Below are positions 1 to 9,589 of a stretch of DNA of 64,000 nt, one piece after another. The position numbers and the translations under genes are program-made. The stretch spans positions 81,306,852 to 81,370,851 of the forward strand of contig CM066736.1 of the NCBI GenBank assembly GCA_033961575.1, read 5' to 3'. The stretch comes from Aselliscus stoliczkanus (Eukaryota; Chordata; Mammalia; Chiroptera; Hipposideridae). The notes beneath the pieces were generated by a model. That model had not been told where the DNA came from and did not search any database. It worked only from the letters and a program-made list of their open reading frames with translations. Positions within the stretch are counted from its first letter, which is position 1; each line of letters starts with the position of its first letter.

Positions 1-590
1 ACTCATTTTTGATAACTAACCTATTAGTGCAGGGGAGAGAAGTACTGACATCAAAAAGCAAGATCATATCTCTATGGGTTCTTCATTGTTTTATATCTCA
101 AAATCTTTATTTAGCCCCTGGTATGTGTCAGACAGAGATAGACATATTACTGAAGCACGCATTTTTGTAATTAAATAATTTGAATTACAACAAAATGACA
201 GAATTTTCTTCCCAAGTCATCACATGTTGTTCATTCCAAATAATATGAGAGAACAGTTGTATACATCTAAGCTGTGCATGTAATTTCATTAGTGTCAAAA
301 GAAAGGTCAGCTATTTTGTGGAATATGCCGAACAAAGTACAGATTCAATGAGCACGTATAGAAGGTACATTTCTGAAGTTAGGAGAGGAAAGCCCATGTA
401 TACAGTAATAGAGTAAATTCAAAATAAGCCTAACTATAAATGAAAAAGACAGTAATTAAAATCAAGCAAGGCGCTATCCTTCATTCTTAGAAAATATTTA
501 CAAGGTCTCTACAAAAACAGGATCAATAACCAAAGCAACATTCACATGTTGTACAATGCTTTGAATTGGAGATAATTTTCAATTATTTGA
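1..590. other. AT-rich non-coding DNA, nothing recognised
   Basis: I see no open frame with protein-like composition, no repeat I can name and no RNA gene here. The composition is AT-rich and typical of mammalian intergenic or intronic DNA. A degraded repeat could still be present below what can be recognised by eye. Confidence 0.5.
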
Positions 591-985
591 TGTTATGAAC
601 TGAATTGTGTCCCCCCCAAATTCATATGTTGAAGCCCTAACTGCCAAGATGACTGTATTTGATGATAGGACACTTTGGGAGGTAAAGTTTAAATAAGATC
701 ATAAGGGTGGGGACCAATTCTGACAGCCTGGTGCCCTTACAAGAAGAGGAAGAGACACCACGAAAGTTCTCTGTCTCTCTCTTCGCATGTGCAGAGGAAA
801 AGCCATGTGAGGACACAGTGGGAAGGTGGCCATCTAAAATGAGGAAGAAAGGCTTCACCCGAAACCAGATAGGCCGGTACCTTGGTCTAAGACTTTAGTC
901 TCTAGAACTATGAGAAAATAAATTCCTGGTGTTTAAGCCACGTGATTTGTGGTATGTTGTCATGATAGCCCAAGCCGACACTTTG
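591..985 (+). mobile_element. MLT1-type solo LTR (ERVL-MaLR)
   Basis: The order of blocks matches MLT1-class LTRs as I remember them: a start resembling TATGGACTGAATTGTGTCCCC, then ATTCATATGTTGAAGCCCTAA (601-640), a central GGGAGGTAAA segment, CCATGTGAGGACACAGTGGG (803-822), and an end with CTCTAGAACTATGAGAAAAT followed by AATAAA, the TTTAAGCCACG block and a degraded AGCCCAAGC. The AATAAA near 916 would be the old LTR polyadenylation signal. No internal retroviral sequence follows, so this reads as a solo LTR. It is diverged, and the exact MLT1 subfamily cannot be set by eye. Confidence 0.75.
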
Positions 986-1144
986 TAAAAGTCTGTCTTT
1001 AAGCTTAGTTATAATATACCCACCCCACCCCCCTGCAAAAAAAAAAAAAAGTAACAAAATAGCCCTCTTTGTTTTACCTAAATTAAAACTGTAAATGGGA
1101 TATAAGGCTTACAGATAAATCCAAACAGACTCAAATAACCATGT

Positions 1145-1690
1145 GGCTGCTGTACTTATTCACAGGAAGGAAAGTCCTTCCCATGGGTGGACATCCCTGC
1201 ATTTATAAAGACACCTGAGGAGGAGGTTACACTGTTTGGACTCTGTGGTGGACATTGTACATGACAGCACCAGCCAGATTCCTTGTCCACGTAGGACATG
1301 TAGCCCCAGCTGCTGGTATGGTGTCAGGCAACTGCCATCAGCTGTTAGCTCCTTCAGGGACTGCCTAGGCTGCAGGAAGCTACCATGGCCAAGGTCAAAC
1401 CCTTTCCTACATGGCCAGGCAACATTAACATTGAGTCAGCCTAACAGTATAAAGGCCTGGTTATCTCAGCCCGCTTTCGGGTTGATTCTAGCTTCAGAGC
1501 CCTTTATGTGATAGACGAAGTCTCCAGTTAGTTCAAGTTCAGCTTGACTTCTTCCTGTGCCAATTCCTGACTCCCACCTATGCCTTCTACAAGTGTTTTT
1601 CCCAAGGGCACACCTAAATAAACATGCTGTGTGCTAAATGCCATCTCAGTTTTCTTCCCTAAGAACCCAACCTGTGGTAGGTAGTGGGTA
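1145..1690 (+). mobile_element. Ancient LTR-like element with TATA box and poly(A) signal
   Basis: This segment has LTR architecture. A TATAAA at 1448-1453 lies about 170 bp upstream of an AATAAA at 1617-1622, and the 3' end (TTCCCTAAGAACCCAACCTG, 1656-1675) resembles the conserved ends of some ERVL-type LTRs. It is more GC-rich than its surroundings. I cannot name the family, and no internal proviral sequence flanks it. The 91-codon open frame at 1236-1511 lies inside this LTR-like block and has no protein character. Confidence 0.45.
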
Positions 1691-2220
1691 GAAATGTTAT
1701 CATATTTGCAGGTGCTATAATTGCATCACTGCCGGATTGTTTTTGCTCAAAATGGCTCCCAGAGAGAACCGAAGCCCTTTATGCCAAGCCATTTGGCTCA
1801 CAAAGTCAGACAGACCTACCATTTGTAGCCAACGACCATATTAGGCTAATTCTTTCACATTCTAATTGTGTAAAGTATATATGAATTCAATGATACATAC
1901 CTTCTTTCTTACATCAACTGTTTTATTAACCTTATTGTAGATTATTCTTATTGAAAAATGTGCACTCTACTCAAAATTAAATATGCAAATTATCAAAGTA
2001 TACTTAGAGATCTAATAATTTAAATTCTAGTTGCTGTTGGGACTTTTTCAAATAGGTGTTATATTCACAAAGCACATAATCCCATTCATTTATACTTTCT
2101 GTTAGAATTCTTGTGATCAATTTTCTTCACTATCGTTGTTCTCTTTTCTTTTCCTATTGCAGTATCAGCCCCTGCCACCTCCCTCCACACCTGCCCCCAT
2201 CAAAACACAGTTCTTCTAAT
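1691..2220. other. Non-coding DNA, nothing recognised
   Basis: AT-rich DNA with a pyrimidine-rich patch near 2140-2225. No repeat or gene is recognisable by eye. Confidence 0.4.
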
Positions 2221-2224
2221 CTTT

Positions 2225-2440
2225 GTCTTGTCTTCAAATCCACATTCTGACACTTTCCTACTATGTGATATTGAGAAAGTCACTTAATTTCTCTGCACCT
2301 TAATTTCCTTTTTCTGTAAAACAAGGGAAAACGTCTACCACAGCGGTGGTATAAAATAAATGAAATACTGTATGAAAAACACAGACCAATAGTACTTAGC
2401 ATGTATCTGGTACTTAACAATTTCTTTCTTTTTCTCTTCC
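2225..2440 (+). mobile_element. MIR SINE fragment
   Basis: The core of a mammal-wide interspersed repeat is visible: a degraded CTATGTGATATTGAGAAAGTC, then ACTTAATTTCTCTGCACCTTA, TTTCCTTTTTCTGTAAAAC, and a 3' part ending GTACTTAGCATGTATCTGGTAC. MIR is an ancient tRNA-derived SINE mobilised by L2. The high divergence fits its age. Confidence 0.75.
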
Positions 2441-2559
2441 TGGGACAAAGACTATGAGAAAAGCAGTAAACTAGGAAAGACTCCAGGATCTATTGCAAGG
2501 AAATGGTAGATTCACTTAGGTAGGGAGCAATCTTTCTCTATCTTTTTTTTTCTAATTAA

Positions 2560-2720
2560 ACTCCTATTAATGGGACACTTACTGTATGCTAGGTATATAA
2601 TTCTGTACAAGAAAAAGCCTCTTGATTCAAGGAACTTACTATTTAGTCAGGGAGTTACAGACAAGCAAATAGCCATGGAACAGAGAGGACAGAGCGGTGA
2701 GTGCATGTGTAGGAAAAATG
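2560..2720 (-). mobile_element. L2 LINE 3'-end fragment
   Basis: On the minus strand this reads as the L2 3' end. On the plus strand the order is a degraded GGGACACTTACTGTATGCTAGG, then a TTCAAGGAACTTACTATTTAG block, then GGGAGTTACAGACAAGCAAA. This is the reverse complement of the L2 tail (stretches equivalent to AGCTCCTTGAGGGCAGGGA and CCTGGCACATAGTAGG). It is short and old. Confidence 0.6.
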
Positions 2721-2934
2721 AGTAGGGCAGTGCTTTGCCTTACTCATGGCTTTGTCTTTTACAAACAGTAAGAGCAGCATGTGGAGGGAGAGCTAAGTTG
2801 CCACCCCTGGAGCAACATGGAGACAGTGTTGACTGTTGGCATGAAGTGGCTTCCAGAACAGGGGTGCTAGTCCCATCACTAATACAAAGGCTCAACCAAA
2901 GAGAATTGCAAAATATCTCTCATCTTTAAGCACA

Positions 2935-3300
2935 GCCCTGGATTAAAACTCCTGGCATTTCCAAGTCAGACACATGTCTTCTTTGTAGTGCTGTTAATAA
3001 TGGATCAATGATGAAAAGGAAATAAGTGATGGCTTTGAGGAAACAGGAATTACTGTAAACTGATAGGGAAAAAGCATTTATCCCCATGCACTATTACCCC
3101 AAACATAAGCTCTGTGCATGACAAATACAAACGAAGCCCATTACTGGGGCTCCTCTCCTCAGCCCCATTAAAAAGAACATGGCTTTCTCAAGTGAGCAAC
3201 ATTGATTCAGCATCGTTTTCTGACAACCTCTTGTCTTTGAATGGACAAAAACATCATCTGCCTCCATTATTCTCTGTACTATAGAAAGTAATGTGATTAT
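2935..3300. other. Repeat-poor unique segment
   Basis: I recognise no transposon here, and base composition is more even than in flanking DNA. There is no open frame of interest and no clear splice-bounded exon. It is one of several blocks that could be a conserved non-coding element. That is only inferred from the absence of repeats. Confidence 0.3.
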
Positions 3301-3569
3301 ATAATATGGTAAAAAGTATTATTTCTATCAAGAAAAAATAATAACTTAGAAGAGATTACTCCTGACTTATAATAGAGTAACACTATTTGGGATTTAATAT
3401 AGCATGCAGGTAACAAAGTAAGATCTTTTTTGATTTATTACCAAGAATGAAAGAGGAAAGACACCAAACCAAGGAATTTTGTCAGAAGATTGAAATCAAT
3501 ACATTTGTTCAAAAAAAAAAAAAACAGGGAAGGAAATAAAGGGGAAAGCAAGGGCAAGATATTGAATAT

Positions 3570-3740
3570 GTGCTTAGCATCTTATATTCCTTCTCCTATT
3601 TACTCATTATAATATTTTGTAGATAAGCAATCTGAGGCTCAGAGAACTGAAGTTACCTGCCCAAGCTGACCCAGCTAGTGAAAATTTGGGATTGAGCCAA
3701 AATCCAGCACAATTTAACGACCACAGCTATTCTCATGACT
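3570..3740 (-). mobile_element. MIR SINE fragment
   Basis: Minus-strand MIR core. On the plus strand, GATAAGCAATCTGAGGCTCA, GAGAACTGAAGTTACCTGCC, CAAGCTGACCCAGCTAGTGA and GGGATTGAGCCAAAATCCAG follow in the order expected for an inverted MIR (degraded GAGGCTCAGAGAGG, AAGTAACTTGCCCAAGGTCA, CAGCTAGTAAGTGG, GGATTCGAACCCAG). Confidence 0.75.
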
Positions 3741-4029
3741 AGTCCTGAATTTCTGAACATTTTCTATTTGTTTATTAAGGAAATCAGTAACAACCCTTGT
3801 AGAGATCACCCTGAAGCAAACCTTTCATATGCGGCAGCTTCAGTTTATATTAACATCTCTACCACAGGGTGGGAAGCATAATATTAATAGTTAAAAGAGG
3901 GAAGAAAATTGATAAGCCCAGCTTGATGTTTTAATTAAAATCAATGTTGATATTGCCTTGACACAAAACTTTCCTATTTTGCCGTATCTTAATATAAGAA
4001 GACTTCTATTTACTATTCTCTTAGGTTAA

Positions 4030-4440
4030 AACGTCTGGAATATACTATCCTTCCTTCAGTTCCTCAAACACGAGACATCCCTCCTGTTCCCAGGGCTTTT
4101 ACTTGTAGTATCCTATGCCTGAAATGTTTCTTTTTCTGACTTCCCTCTGCCAACACACATACTCATGGATTCCAGCTGTTCCTTTATCACCATGTTTTCA
4201 TCACATCAGAATGAAAGACATGATCAAATATGTTTTTTTCCACTATAGGGCATTCAAAGTACTAGATAGCATTTTTTAAAAAAATCACTTTTAACACAGT
4301 TGTGGCTTTGCATTTATTCATATAGATTTTTACTTATGTTTGCTTCTCCTAAGCTCTGCAAGACCAGGGGTTATATATTTGTGTTATTTTGATGCTTACC
4401 AAGGCAACCCTAGGATGTAGTTTTACTAAAAGCTTAAATG
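4030..4440 (+). mobile_element. L2 LINE 3'-end fragment
   Basis: A pyrimidine-rich L2 3' region (TCCCTCCTGTTCCCAGGGCT near 4078) is followed by a degraded CTCTGCAAGACCAGGGGTTA near 4353, which corresponds to the L2 tail AAGCTCCTTGAGGGCAGGG. The middle, around 4200-4330, is too diverged to align by eye. Confidence 0.5.
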
Positions 4441-4554
4441 AAATAATAGTAGTTTCAATCAATTTTGTTCCTTTCCTAGAAAATGGGCTACCATGGGAAA
4501 GCTGTGTTTCTTCCCTTCTCTTAGTAACTTGGAGTTACCTTGTGATATATTGAA

Positions 4555-4690
4555 AAGGCCATGAGCTTTGGCACACTCCTGGATTTGGATCCTAGCTATG
4601 CTTTTTGTGTGATGTATTCAGTTCTTGAAAACTCTAATTATTCCTTAATGAAAATAGATATGAATTCATATCTCACAGTGTGTTTCCCAC
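4555..4690 (+). mobile_element. Probable MIR SINE fragment
   Basis: GGATTTGGATCCTAGCTATG near 4581 resembles the B-box-proximal part of MIR (GGTTCGAATCCCGGCTCTGCC). It is followed by a weak TGTGTGATGTATTCAGTTCT corresponding to the MIR GTGTGACCTTGGGCAAGTT. The match is short and diverged. Confidence 0.45.
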
Positions 4691-5039
4691 CCTTGATGAG
4701 ATATTGATCGTATGCAATTAGTAATTGTGTGTTCCCTAACTCTGTACCCATGCTTTACTTTTCACAAATAGTGTCGGATCTGCAAGTGTTAGAATTGGTG
4801 GTATAGTTACTGCCACCAGAGCATGGACCAGCTTTCAGATGTTCAATTTTACATATGCTAATCAATATAAAAATTTTACCTCCTTCTTAAAGTCATCCTT
4901 AGGTAAAATTGATGGCTGGTTTAATCACTGCTTGTGGTCTTTTTTTGTCAGTACCACATGAATTAGTATATATTTTTTTGAATTTGTGTTTTATTTCATC
5001 CTAATTGTTTAGATAGAATATGTGCATTTTCCTTCTTTT

Positions 5040-5520
5040 GACCAGTTAACCAGGAGCTCTGATAGGGGAGACACAAAGTGAGGTTGGCATGCTGTACCAT
5101 TCATCTTGGAGTTTACTGGCACAGGCAAAAGTTAAAACAATACAGTAACAGGACACTACTACTAAATAATTCTAGAAATCCTTTGTAGAGTATGGTTACT
5201 GTGTATCAGATGCTGTGTAAACACCAGTTTTGGAAACATTCCAGGAAAAGTGAATTGCAAGTGCAAACACATGATAATGTGAAGGGATGGTGGGTGCTGT
5301 AATGGCTGCCAAGTCCAAGGGGGTGGAGGGCTGTAAGTATAGGAAGAGATGAGGGAATTGAGACTGAGTAGAGATGAGAAAGATCATGTGGGCTTTGCCA
5401 GTCATTCTGTAAAGTTTCTGCTTTTCCCTAAAAGCAACATGACAATGTCAAAAGACTTTTAGCAGGACAATGACATGATCTCATACCTGTTTAAGAAGGG
5501 CAAAGCTTGTTTCTCTTTAC
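5040..5520 (-). mobile_element. L2 LINE fragment
   Basis: Read on the plus strand, this is the inverted L2 3' half: a GGAAACATTCCAGGAAAAGTG-like block (5231-5250), GCAAGTGCAAACACATGATA, GATCATGTGGGCTTTGCCAG, TTTTAGCAGGACAATGACATG, and ATGATCTCATACCTG. These match in order the degraded blocks of other inverted L2 copies in this window (33.3-33.9 kb, 40.2-40.8 kb). The apparent 69-codon minus-strand open frame here is coincidental. Confidence 0.55.
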
Positions 5521-5651
5521 AGATATTAGCTTTCTTTCAAAATTCTGTCTTGCATTAAGGCAAGGGCTACATTTACTCCTTTGTGCATTTCCCTAACCAT
5601 TTAGGAATTGATAGGTACAGAACAGTCCTTGTGTGTATTTATACACACACA

Positions 5652-5883
5652 CTGGTGGTGACAAAAAAATGTATACAAGCAGACACTTTGTTGCTCAAGC
5701 AGTAGCTCTCCGTAATCAGAAGTGTCTGGACTCTGATAGTAACCACTTTGAGAACCTCCTGTAATTGCAAAAGTCAAATGTGACTTGTATTCACCTTTTG
5801 TTATTGGTATATATTAAGTATTACAATTTTAATACAGTTTTCCTTTCTTAAAATGTGTATACATTTTTTTTTGGCACCATGCA
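5652..5883 (-). mobile_element. Non-autonomous mariner element, ~230 bp
   Basis: The ends are inverted: CTGGTGGTGACAAAAAAATG (5652-5671) at the left and a T-rich GGCACC end at 5851-5878 (reverse complement GGTGCCAAAAAAAAATGTAT). Between them lies a body shared with the copy at 49.4 kb (blocks such as TTAATACAGTTTTCCTTTCT and AACCACTTTGAGAACCTCCT). TA target duplications are expected for Tc1/mariner; only a mutated CA precedes the left end. No transposase coding remains, so it would have needed a transposase in trans. The strand given follows the orientation of the 49.4 kb copy. Confidence 0.65.
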
Positions 5884-5887
5884 AGTG

Positions 5888-5891
<4 letters not shown>

Positions 5892-5930
<39 letters not shown>
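5892..5930. repeat. (GT)n microsatellite
   Basis: About 19 uninterrupted GT units. It sits between the mariner element ending near 5883 and a further mariner-type terminal repeat at 5935-5972. Confidence 0.95.
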
Positions 5931-5933
<3 letters not shown>

Positions 5934-5934
5934 C

Positions 5935-5972
5935 CAATGTGTTCACTTATATACATTTTTTGGCACCCCCAG
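5935..5972. mobile_element. Solitary mariner terminal repeat
   Basis: TATATACATTTTTTGGCACC and the following CCCAG reproduce the outer end of the 230 bp mariner family (reverse complement CTGGGGGTGCCAAAAAATG). They are followed directly by TA at 5973-5974, the expected target dinucleotide. This end is better preserved than the one at 5878, and the GT microsatellite lies between them. It could be the true end of the upstream copy, with the GT tract expanded inside it, or a piece of a second copy. Confidence 0.55.
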
Positions 5973-5979
5973 TATATAA

Positions 5980-7000
5980 TGCAAACTAACATTTATTCCC
6001 ACTGTGACTTACAAGATTTTAGAAATAAGGGAACAAGGTATTAATTACTTTAAGTGTTTATAAGTAGATCTCTACAGTCTTGGAGAGCTTTTATATAGGT
6101 TGTGTCATTTGCTTCATGATATTCCTCTGGAAGGGATGGGAAAGAAGGAAGCCTAACATTACATATGTACTTTATAATGTTGGTAAGGCTCATAGGTGTG
6201 ACTGAATGACCATAAGGGTCCTTTTAAGGACCCTTAAAATTTGGGCTGTGTGAAACCAAAGGCTTCCAGGGAATGTTCAAGTCTTGTTCTGTGAATTCAT
6301 ATTTTTATACATTTCATATCCACGAGATTTTATCAATAAGAGGAATGCCGATTTACCAGCATCCTGAACTATAGACAGTACTCAAGCATCCAAATAATTG
6401 GTGCATTGTTTCAGACTAAACAGTAGCCATAAAATAAAATCAAAATGAGAGTCTGATAGCAGATTTTTTACTAGTTCTGTTATAGAATAATTCAATAATT
6501 TAACCATTTCACTTTAAAGGAACTAAATAAATGAAAGGGGGTTTGGAAACAAGGTGCTCCTGTCTTGAGGTGCAGATCTTGAAATTATAAAGGATAATGT
6601 GAAACTAGTCATAGTATGAAAAAAAAAAGTTTGAGAGCAAGGAGCCTAAAATTCTCCTCTTAGCCCTCCTCTCTTTTCTCTTCTCTCTCCCCTTTTATTT
6701 TTTCTCCTGCTCTTTTCCTTATATTGTCTCCATTTAATACATCATATACCTGCAAATGGACATAAGAGCTGTTCATATTTCCTCTAGCCAGCAATTGTTA
6801 AGCACTTATTTCATGATAGTGACTGTGATCTATGCTAGGGATAAAAAGATAAATTAGACTGTGAATTATTGAGCAAAAGTAGGTATAAAATTCCTTTGTG
6901 CACAAAGGAACTGGCAGTAGTTAATTAAGTTTCATGAAACAAAAACAATAAGTACTAAAGACTGTAGAAGGAACAAAAATTCATAAATTGAGTATTTGCT
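5980..7000. other. AT-rich non-coding DNA with two short palindromes
   Basis: No gene or named repeat recognised. The segment contains a 22 bp inverted repeat at 6214-6235 (10 bp arms, 2 bp spacer) and a perfect 20 bp palindrome at 6891-6910. Confidence 0.4.
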
Positions 7001-7004
7001 GTAT

Positions 7005-7197
7005 GCCATGATTTTCAAAATGTAGTCCCTGGACCAGAAGGGTCCGCATCAATTAGGGACATGTTAGCAATGCATGTTACTCAGGCCTCACTCCAGACTT
7101 ACTAAATCAAAAATCCTGGGACAAGGGCCCTGGAATCTGTTTTGTAATAAACCCTCAAGTGATACTATTGGACACTAAAGTTTTAGAACCATTCCTC
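7005..7197 (-). mobile_element. MER5A-type hAT-Charlie MITE
   Basis: Plus-strand blocks TTTTCAAAATGTAGTCCCTG (7012-7031), GGACCAGAAGGGTCCGCATC, CCAGACTTACTAAATCAAAA, and a terminal ACTAAAGTTTTAGAACCA match the reverse complement of MER5A (starts CAGTGGTTCTCAAACTTTAG and ends CCACACTTTGAGAACCACTG). The length is close to the usual ~190 bp. The 8 bp hAT duplication cannot be confirmed because the ends are mutated. Confidence 0.8.
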
Positions 7198-7199
7198 TA

Positions 7200-7280
7200 T
7201 GTTAAATAGTTTATTTGAGTCATCTCATTTAACCCTCCTCAGCCTAATGAGTCAAATACTATTGTATTTTTGCATTAGTT
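7200..7280 (-). mobile_element. MIR SINE fragment
   Basis: AGTCATCTCATTTAACCCTC at 7216-7235, followed by a degraded CCTAATGAGTCAAATACTAT, is the inverted 3' part of MIR (TTAACTCATTTAATCCTCAC then CCCTATGAGGTAGGTACTAT). It directly follows the MER5A copy. Confidence 0.6.
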
Positions 7281-7284
7281 ATGT

Positions 7285-7860
7285 ATTTCTGCCTAACCAA
7301 TCATCCCAAAATGTACTGACTTCAAAGAACAGTCAAGTTGTTGTTACCTCTCATGATCCTGGGGATTAAATAAACTGCAGTATGTTCTCACTCAGGGTCT
7401 CTCATATGACTGGGCTGGAATGGCCTGAGTGCTTGCTCACACATATATCTGTAGCTGGTGCTGGGAAGTCTTAAATATTGGGTTGCTGGAAAAGTTATGA
7501 CGCATTTTTGCGATGAAAAACATCGAAAAACTACGTCATGACTTTTCCGACAACCCAATAGTTGGAAGCGGGAATTGCTGCAACTATTGAGTTATTGCTC
7601 ACTATTTCTATGTAATCTGTTCATCATGGCAACTTCAAAGTAGCCAGGCTTCTTATGTGACAGTGCCAAATACAAGAGTCAAGAGGAGAATGGGGTGAGG
7701 GAAGGGCGGGAAAAGAAAAGGAGAGAAGCAGAAGCTGTATCAACTCTGTGACATAGTCTTGAAAGTCCCATGGCATCACTTTCTGCATTCCTCCTATTGA
7801 GGCAGTCACGGAGGCCTGCCCAGGTGGAAAGGGAGGGGAATAGACTCCATCTTTAGATGA
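7285..7860 (-). mobile_element. Ancient LTR/MER-type repeat, split by a mariner MITE
   Basis: The start (ATTAGTTATGTATTTCTGCC, 7277-7296, then CCAATCATCCCAAAATG) resembles the reverse complement of MaLR-type LTR ends (TTTGGGGTAATTTGTTACGC then AGCAATAGATAACTAATAC). The later CTCACTCAGGGTCTCTCATA also belongs to this kind of repeat. The palindromic MITE at 7478-7558 interrupts it and is therefore younger. The family is not certain. Confidence 0.45.
7478..7558. mobile_element. 81 bp palindromic mariner MITE (copy 1)
   Basis: The element runs from TTGGGTTGCTGGAAAAGTTA to CATGACTTTTCCGACAACCC plus AA and is flanked by TA on each side (7476-7477 and 7559-7560), the Tc1/mariner target duplication. 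Almost the whole unit is an inverted repeat: the two ~38 bp arms differ at only about six positions around a short A-rich loop. Size and layout match MADE1, the 80 bp MITE of human Hsmar1. There is no coding capacity. It lies inside an older LTR-like repeat. Confidence 0.85.
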
Positions 7861-7919
7861 GGGAGCTGGCCAAGTTTGAGAAGAGATGTCACACTGGAAA
7901 TATTTTCGTGCTTATCTTC

Positions 7920-8055
7920 GTAAAATATAATTTGCTACAATCTCCATTTTTCCTCTGAGAAAATTGAGATGGAGGCAGGTTTAGCAGCTTGTCCAAGATT
8001 TCACTGTGAATAGATGGTAGACTAGATATTCAAGCTCAGAGCTTGCAATTTTATC
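7920..8055 (-). mobile_element. MIR SINE fragment
   Basis: Inverted MIR core on the plus strand: CTCTGAGAAAATTGAGATGG, then TTTAGCAGCTTGTCCAAGAT, then TTCACTGTGAATAGATGGTA, then a degraded TATTCAAGCTCAGAG. Confidence 0.6.
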
Positions 8056-8094
8056 AGCATGCAATACTGGTTTTCATACTGTTTACTGTCAGCC

Positions 8095-8285
8095 TACCGT
8101 ACATGGGATATTTTACATAGATTATTTCTTTATATCCTCTACAATCCAATGAGACCTATACCATTATTAATCCTGTTTTACAAATGGGGTATCTTAGGCT
8201 TAGAGAAATTAAATAATTCTCCCAAAATTTGCATGCCTAAATTTGAGGTTTTGGAATTTGTATACAGGTGGTGTTACTCAAAAGC
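8095..8285 (-). mobile_element. MIR SINE fragment
   Basis: The inverted 3' half and core of MIR: TTTTACATAGATTATTTCTT, CAATCCAATGAGACCTATAC, TGTTTTACAAATGGGGTATC, TTAGGCTTAGAGAAATTAAA. Together with the preceding copy this makes two adjacent same-strand MIRs. Confidence 0.6.
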
Positions 8286-8689
8286 ATAAATTAAAGCATA
8301 GCATTTTATTGCTAGAATATTTTATTATCATTATCATCAAATCATGTATACATGTGTTTTAGCGTTTTAGTTTTCTTCTCTGTAGTGTTTGCTTTTCCCA
8401 GGTTACACCTTTGCTTTCAGTTAGACATAATGCCACTTGCTCTCAAAAATACACTGGAAGATTAATGTGATGGCTGAGCATAGGAAGCAAAGCACAAAAA
8501 TGGCAAAGACAGTAGGATATAGTTGATGAAACTGGGCATATTTTTGTTGGAAAAAAAAGAAAAGAATGGAGGATAAAATTGATGTCTGAAAATATGTAAA
8601 GATTTGTCATGAGGCAGAATCTAAATTCATTCTGTGAAGCTCTCAAGATAGGACAGAGATAATACTAATAATTAGACATTTTAGGAAGG

Positions 8690-8885
8690 CAGGTTTCTAT
8701 CCAGAGCAAAGTCCTTTATAATGAGGACTGTCTACCAGTGCAATGCGCTCCTAAGGGAGAAGTCCTTTTCCTGTGGCTGAAAGTGTTGGAGAGAAAGTCA
8801 GATGGCCAGCTGTTGAAAATATTGCTTCCCACATTGGTCAATGGATGGCATGTAAGATTACTTCTAGTCCTAAGATTCTAAGTTC
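8690..8885 (+). mobile_element. CR1/L3-type LINE 3'-end fragment
   Basis: The phrases CAGTGCAATGCGCTCCTAAG (8737-8756), GGCTGAAAGTGTTGGAGAGA, and the terminal CTTCTAGTCCTAAGATTCTA (8861-8880) follow the order of the 3' end of CR1/L3 elements (AATGGGCTGCCTAGGGAGG then CCTTCCAACTCTAAGATTCTA). The match is diverged but spans about 190 bp. Confidence 0.55.
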
Positions 8886-8889
8886 ACTG

Positions 8890-9580
8890 GGCAATTCATT
8901 GAGGATACAAACAGATATACCTTCCACTGCACAGTGCTAGAATACCTACCGGGTATTTTCTTAGGCTAAAAAGGCATTGGACTCTTGAGACTACAATAGG
9001 CCACACTGAGAGCCTACTAAGAACACTAGAGGAGAGGAGCTACGGTTTGCTGGATAGACAGTGAATGCCAAGCCATCTTCTTTGTGGCTGTCTGGGCAAC
9101 GGTTTGCACAGCCATCCAGAGGCTGTCTTTTTCCCAGATGACAACTTCAGATACAAGTAGGCAAACCTGGTGGCTATATGACTGCTCTGGCTTAAAAGCT
9201 CCATATCCCAGAAGGGCCAATATCTCTTTACACACCATAGGAATAACTTCCAGAGTCATGGTACTGGACATTTTCACTACAATGCAATGCTACACAACAC
9301 TCAGAGAATCCCAAAGCACTGTGTGCTCATGATGTATTTATAGTTTATTTATAGTGTTTCCTAGTTCAGATGTAGTTTACAGCTCAGGGATCATTTTTAC
9401 TCTTAGCTCTATTGCCTAGAAACATGGTTACTTTCTTAGTCTTTTCAGGTTCTTCTGGGGAGCAAAGCTAGAGAATTAACTCAAGATCAGGTTCTCATGC
9501 AGTGGTGTTTTGTTGCCTCTTTGCCTACAGTAGCATTCAGAAATATACTAGCTCACTGACGTTTTAAATATATTAGCTCA
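8890..9580. other. Repeat-poor non-coding DNA
   Basis: No named repeat and no convincing gene. Overlapping open frames on both strands at 9026-9332 (82-83 codons) have no recognisable motif, no good codon bias and no splice context. I do not call them genes. Confidence 0.35.
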
Positions 9581-9589
9581 CTAACATTA

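Noticed and set aside
591..1690. Endogenous retrovirus provirus between the MLT1-type LTR and the second LTR-like element
   Set aside because: The two LTR-like segments are different, and there is no gag, pol or env-like sequence between them (gap about 160 bp).
9026..9332. Overlapping 82-83 codon frames on both strands
   Set aside because: Both strands being open argues for chance. No motif or conserved domain is visible.
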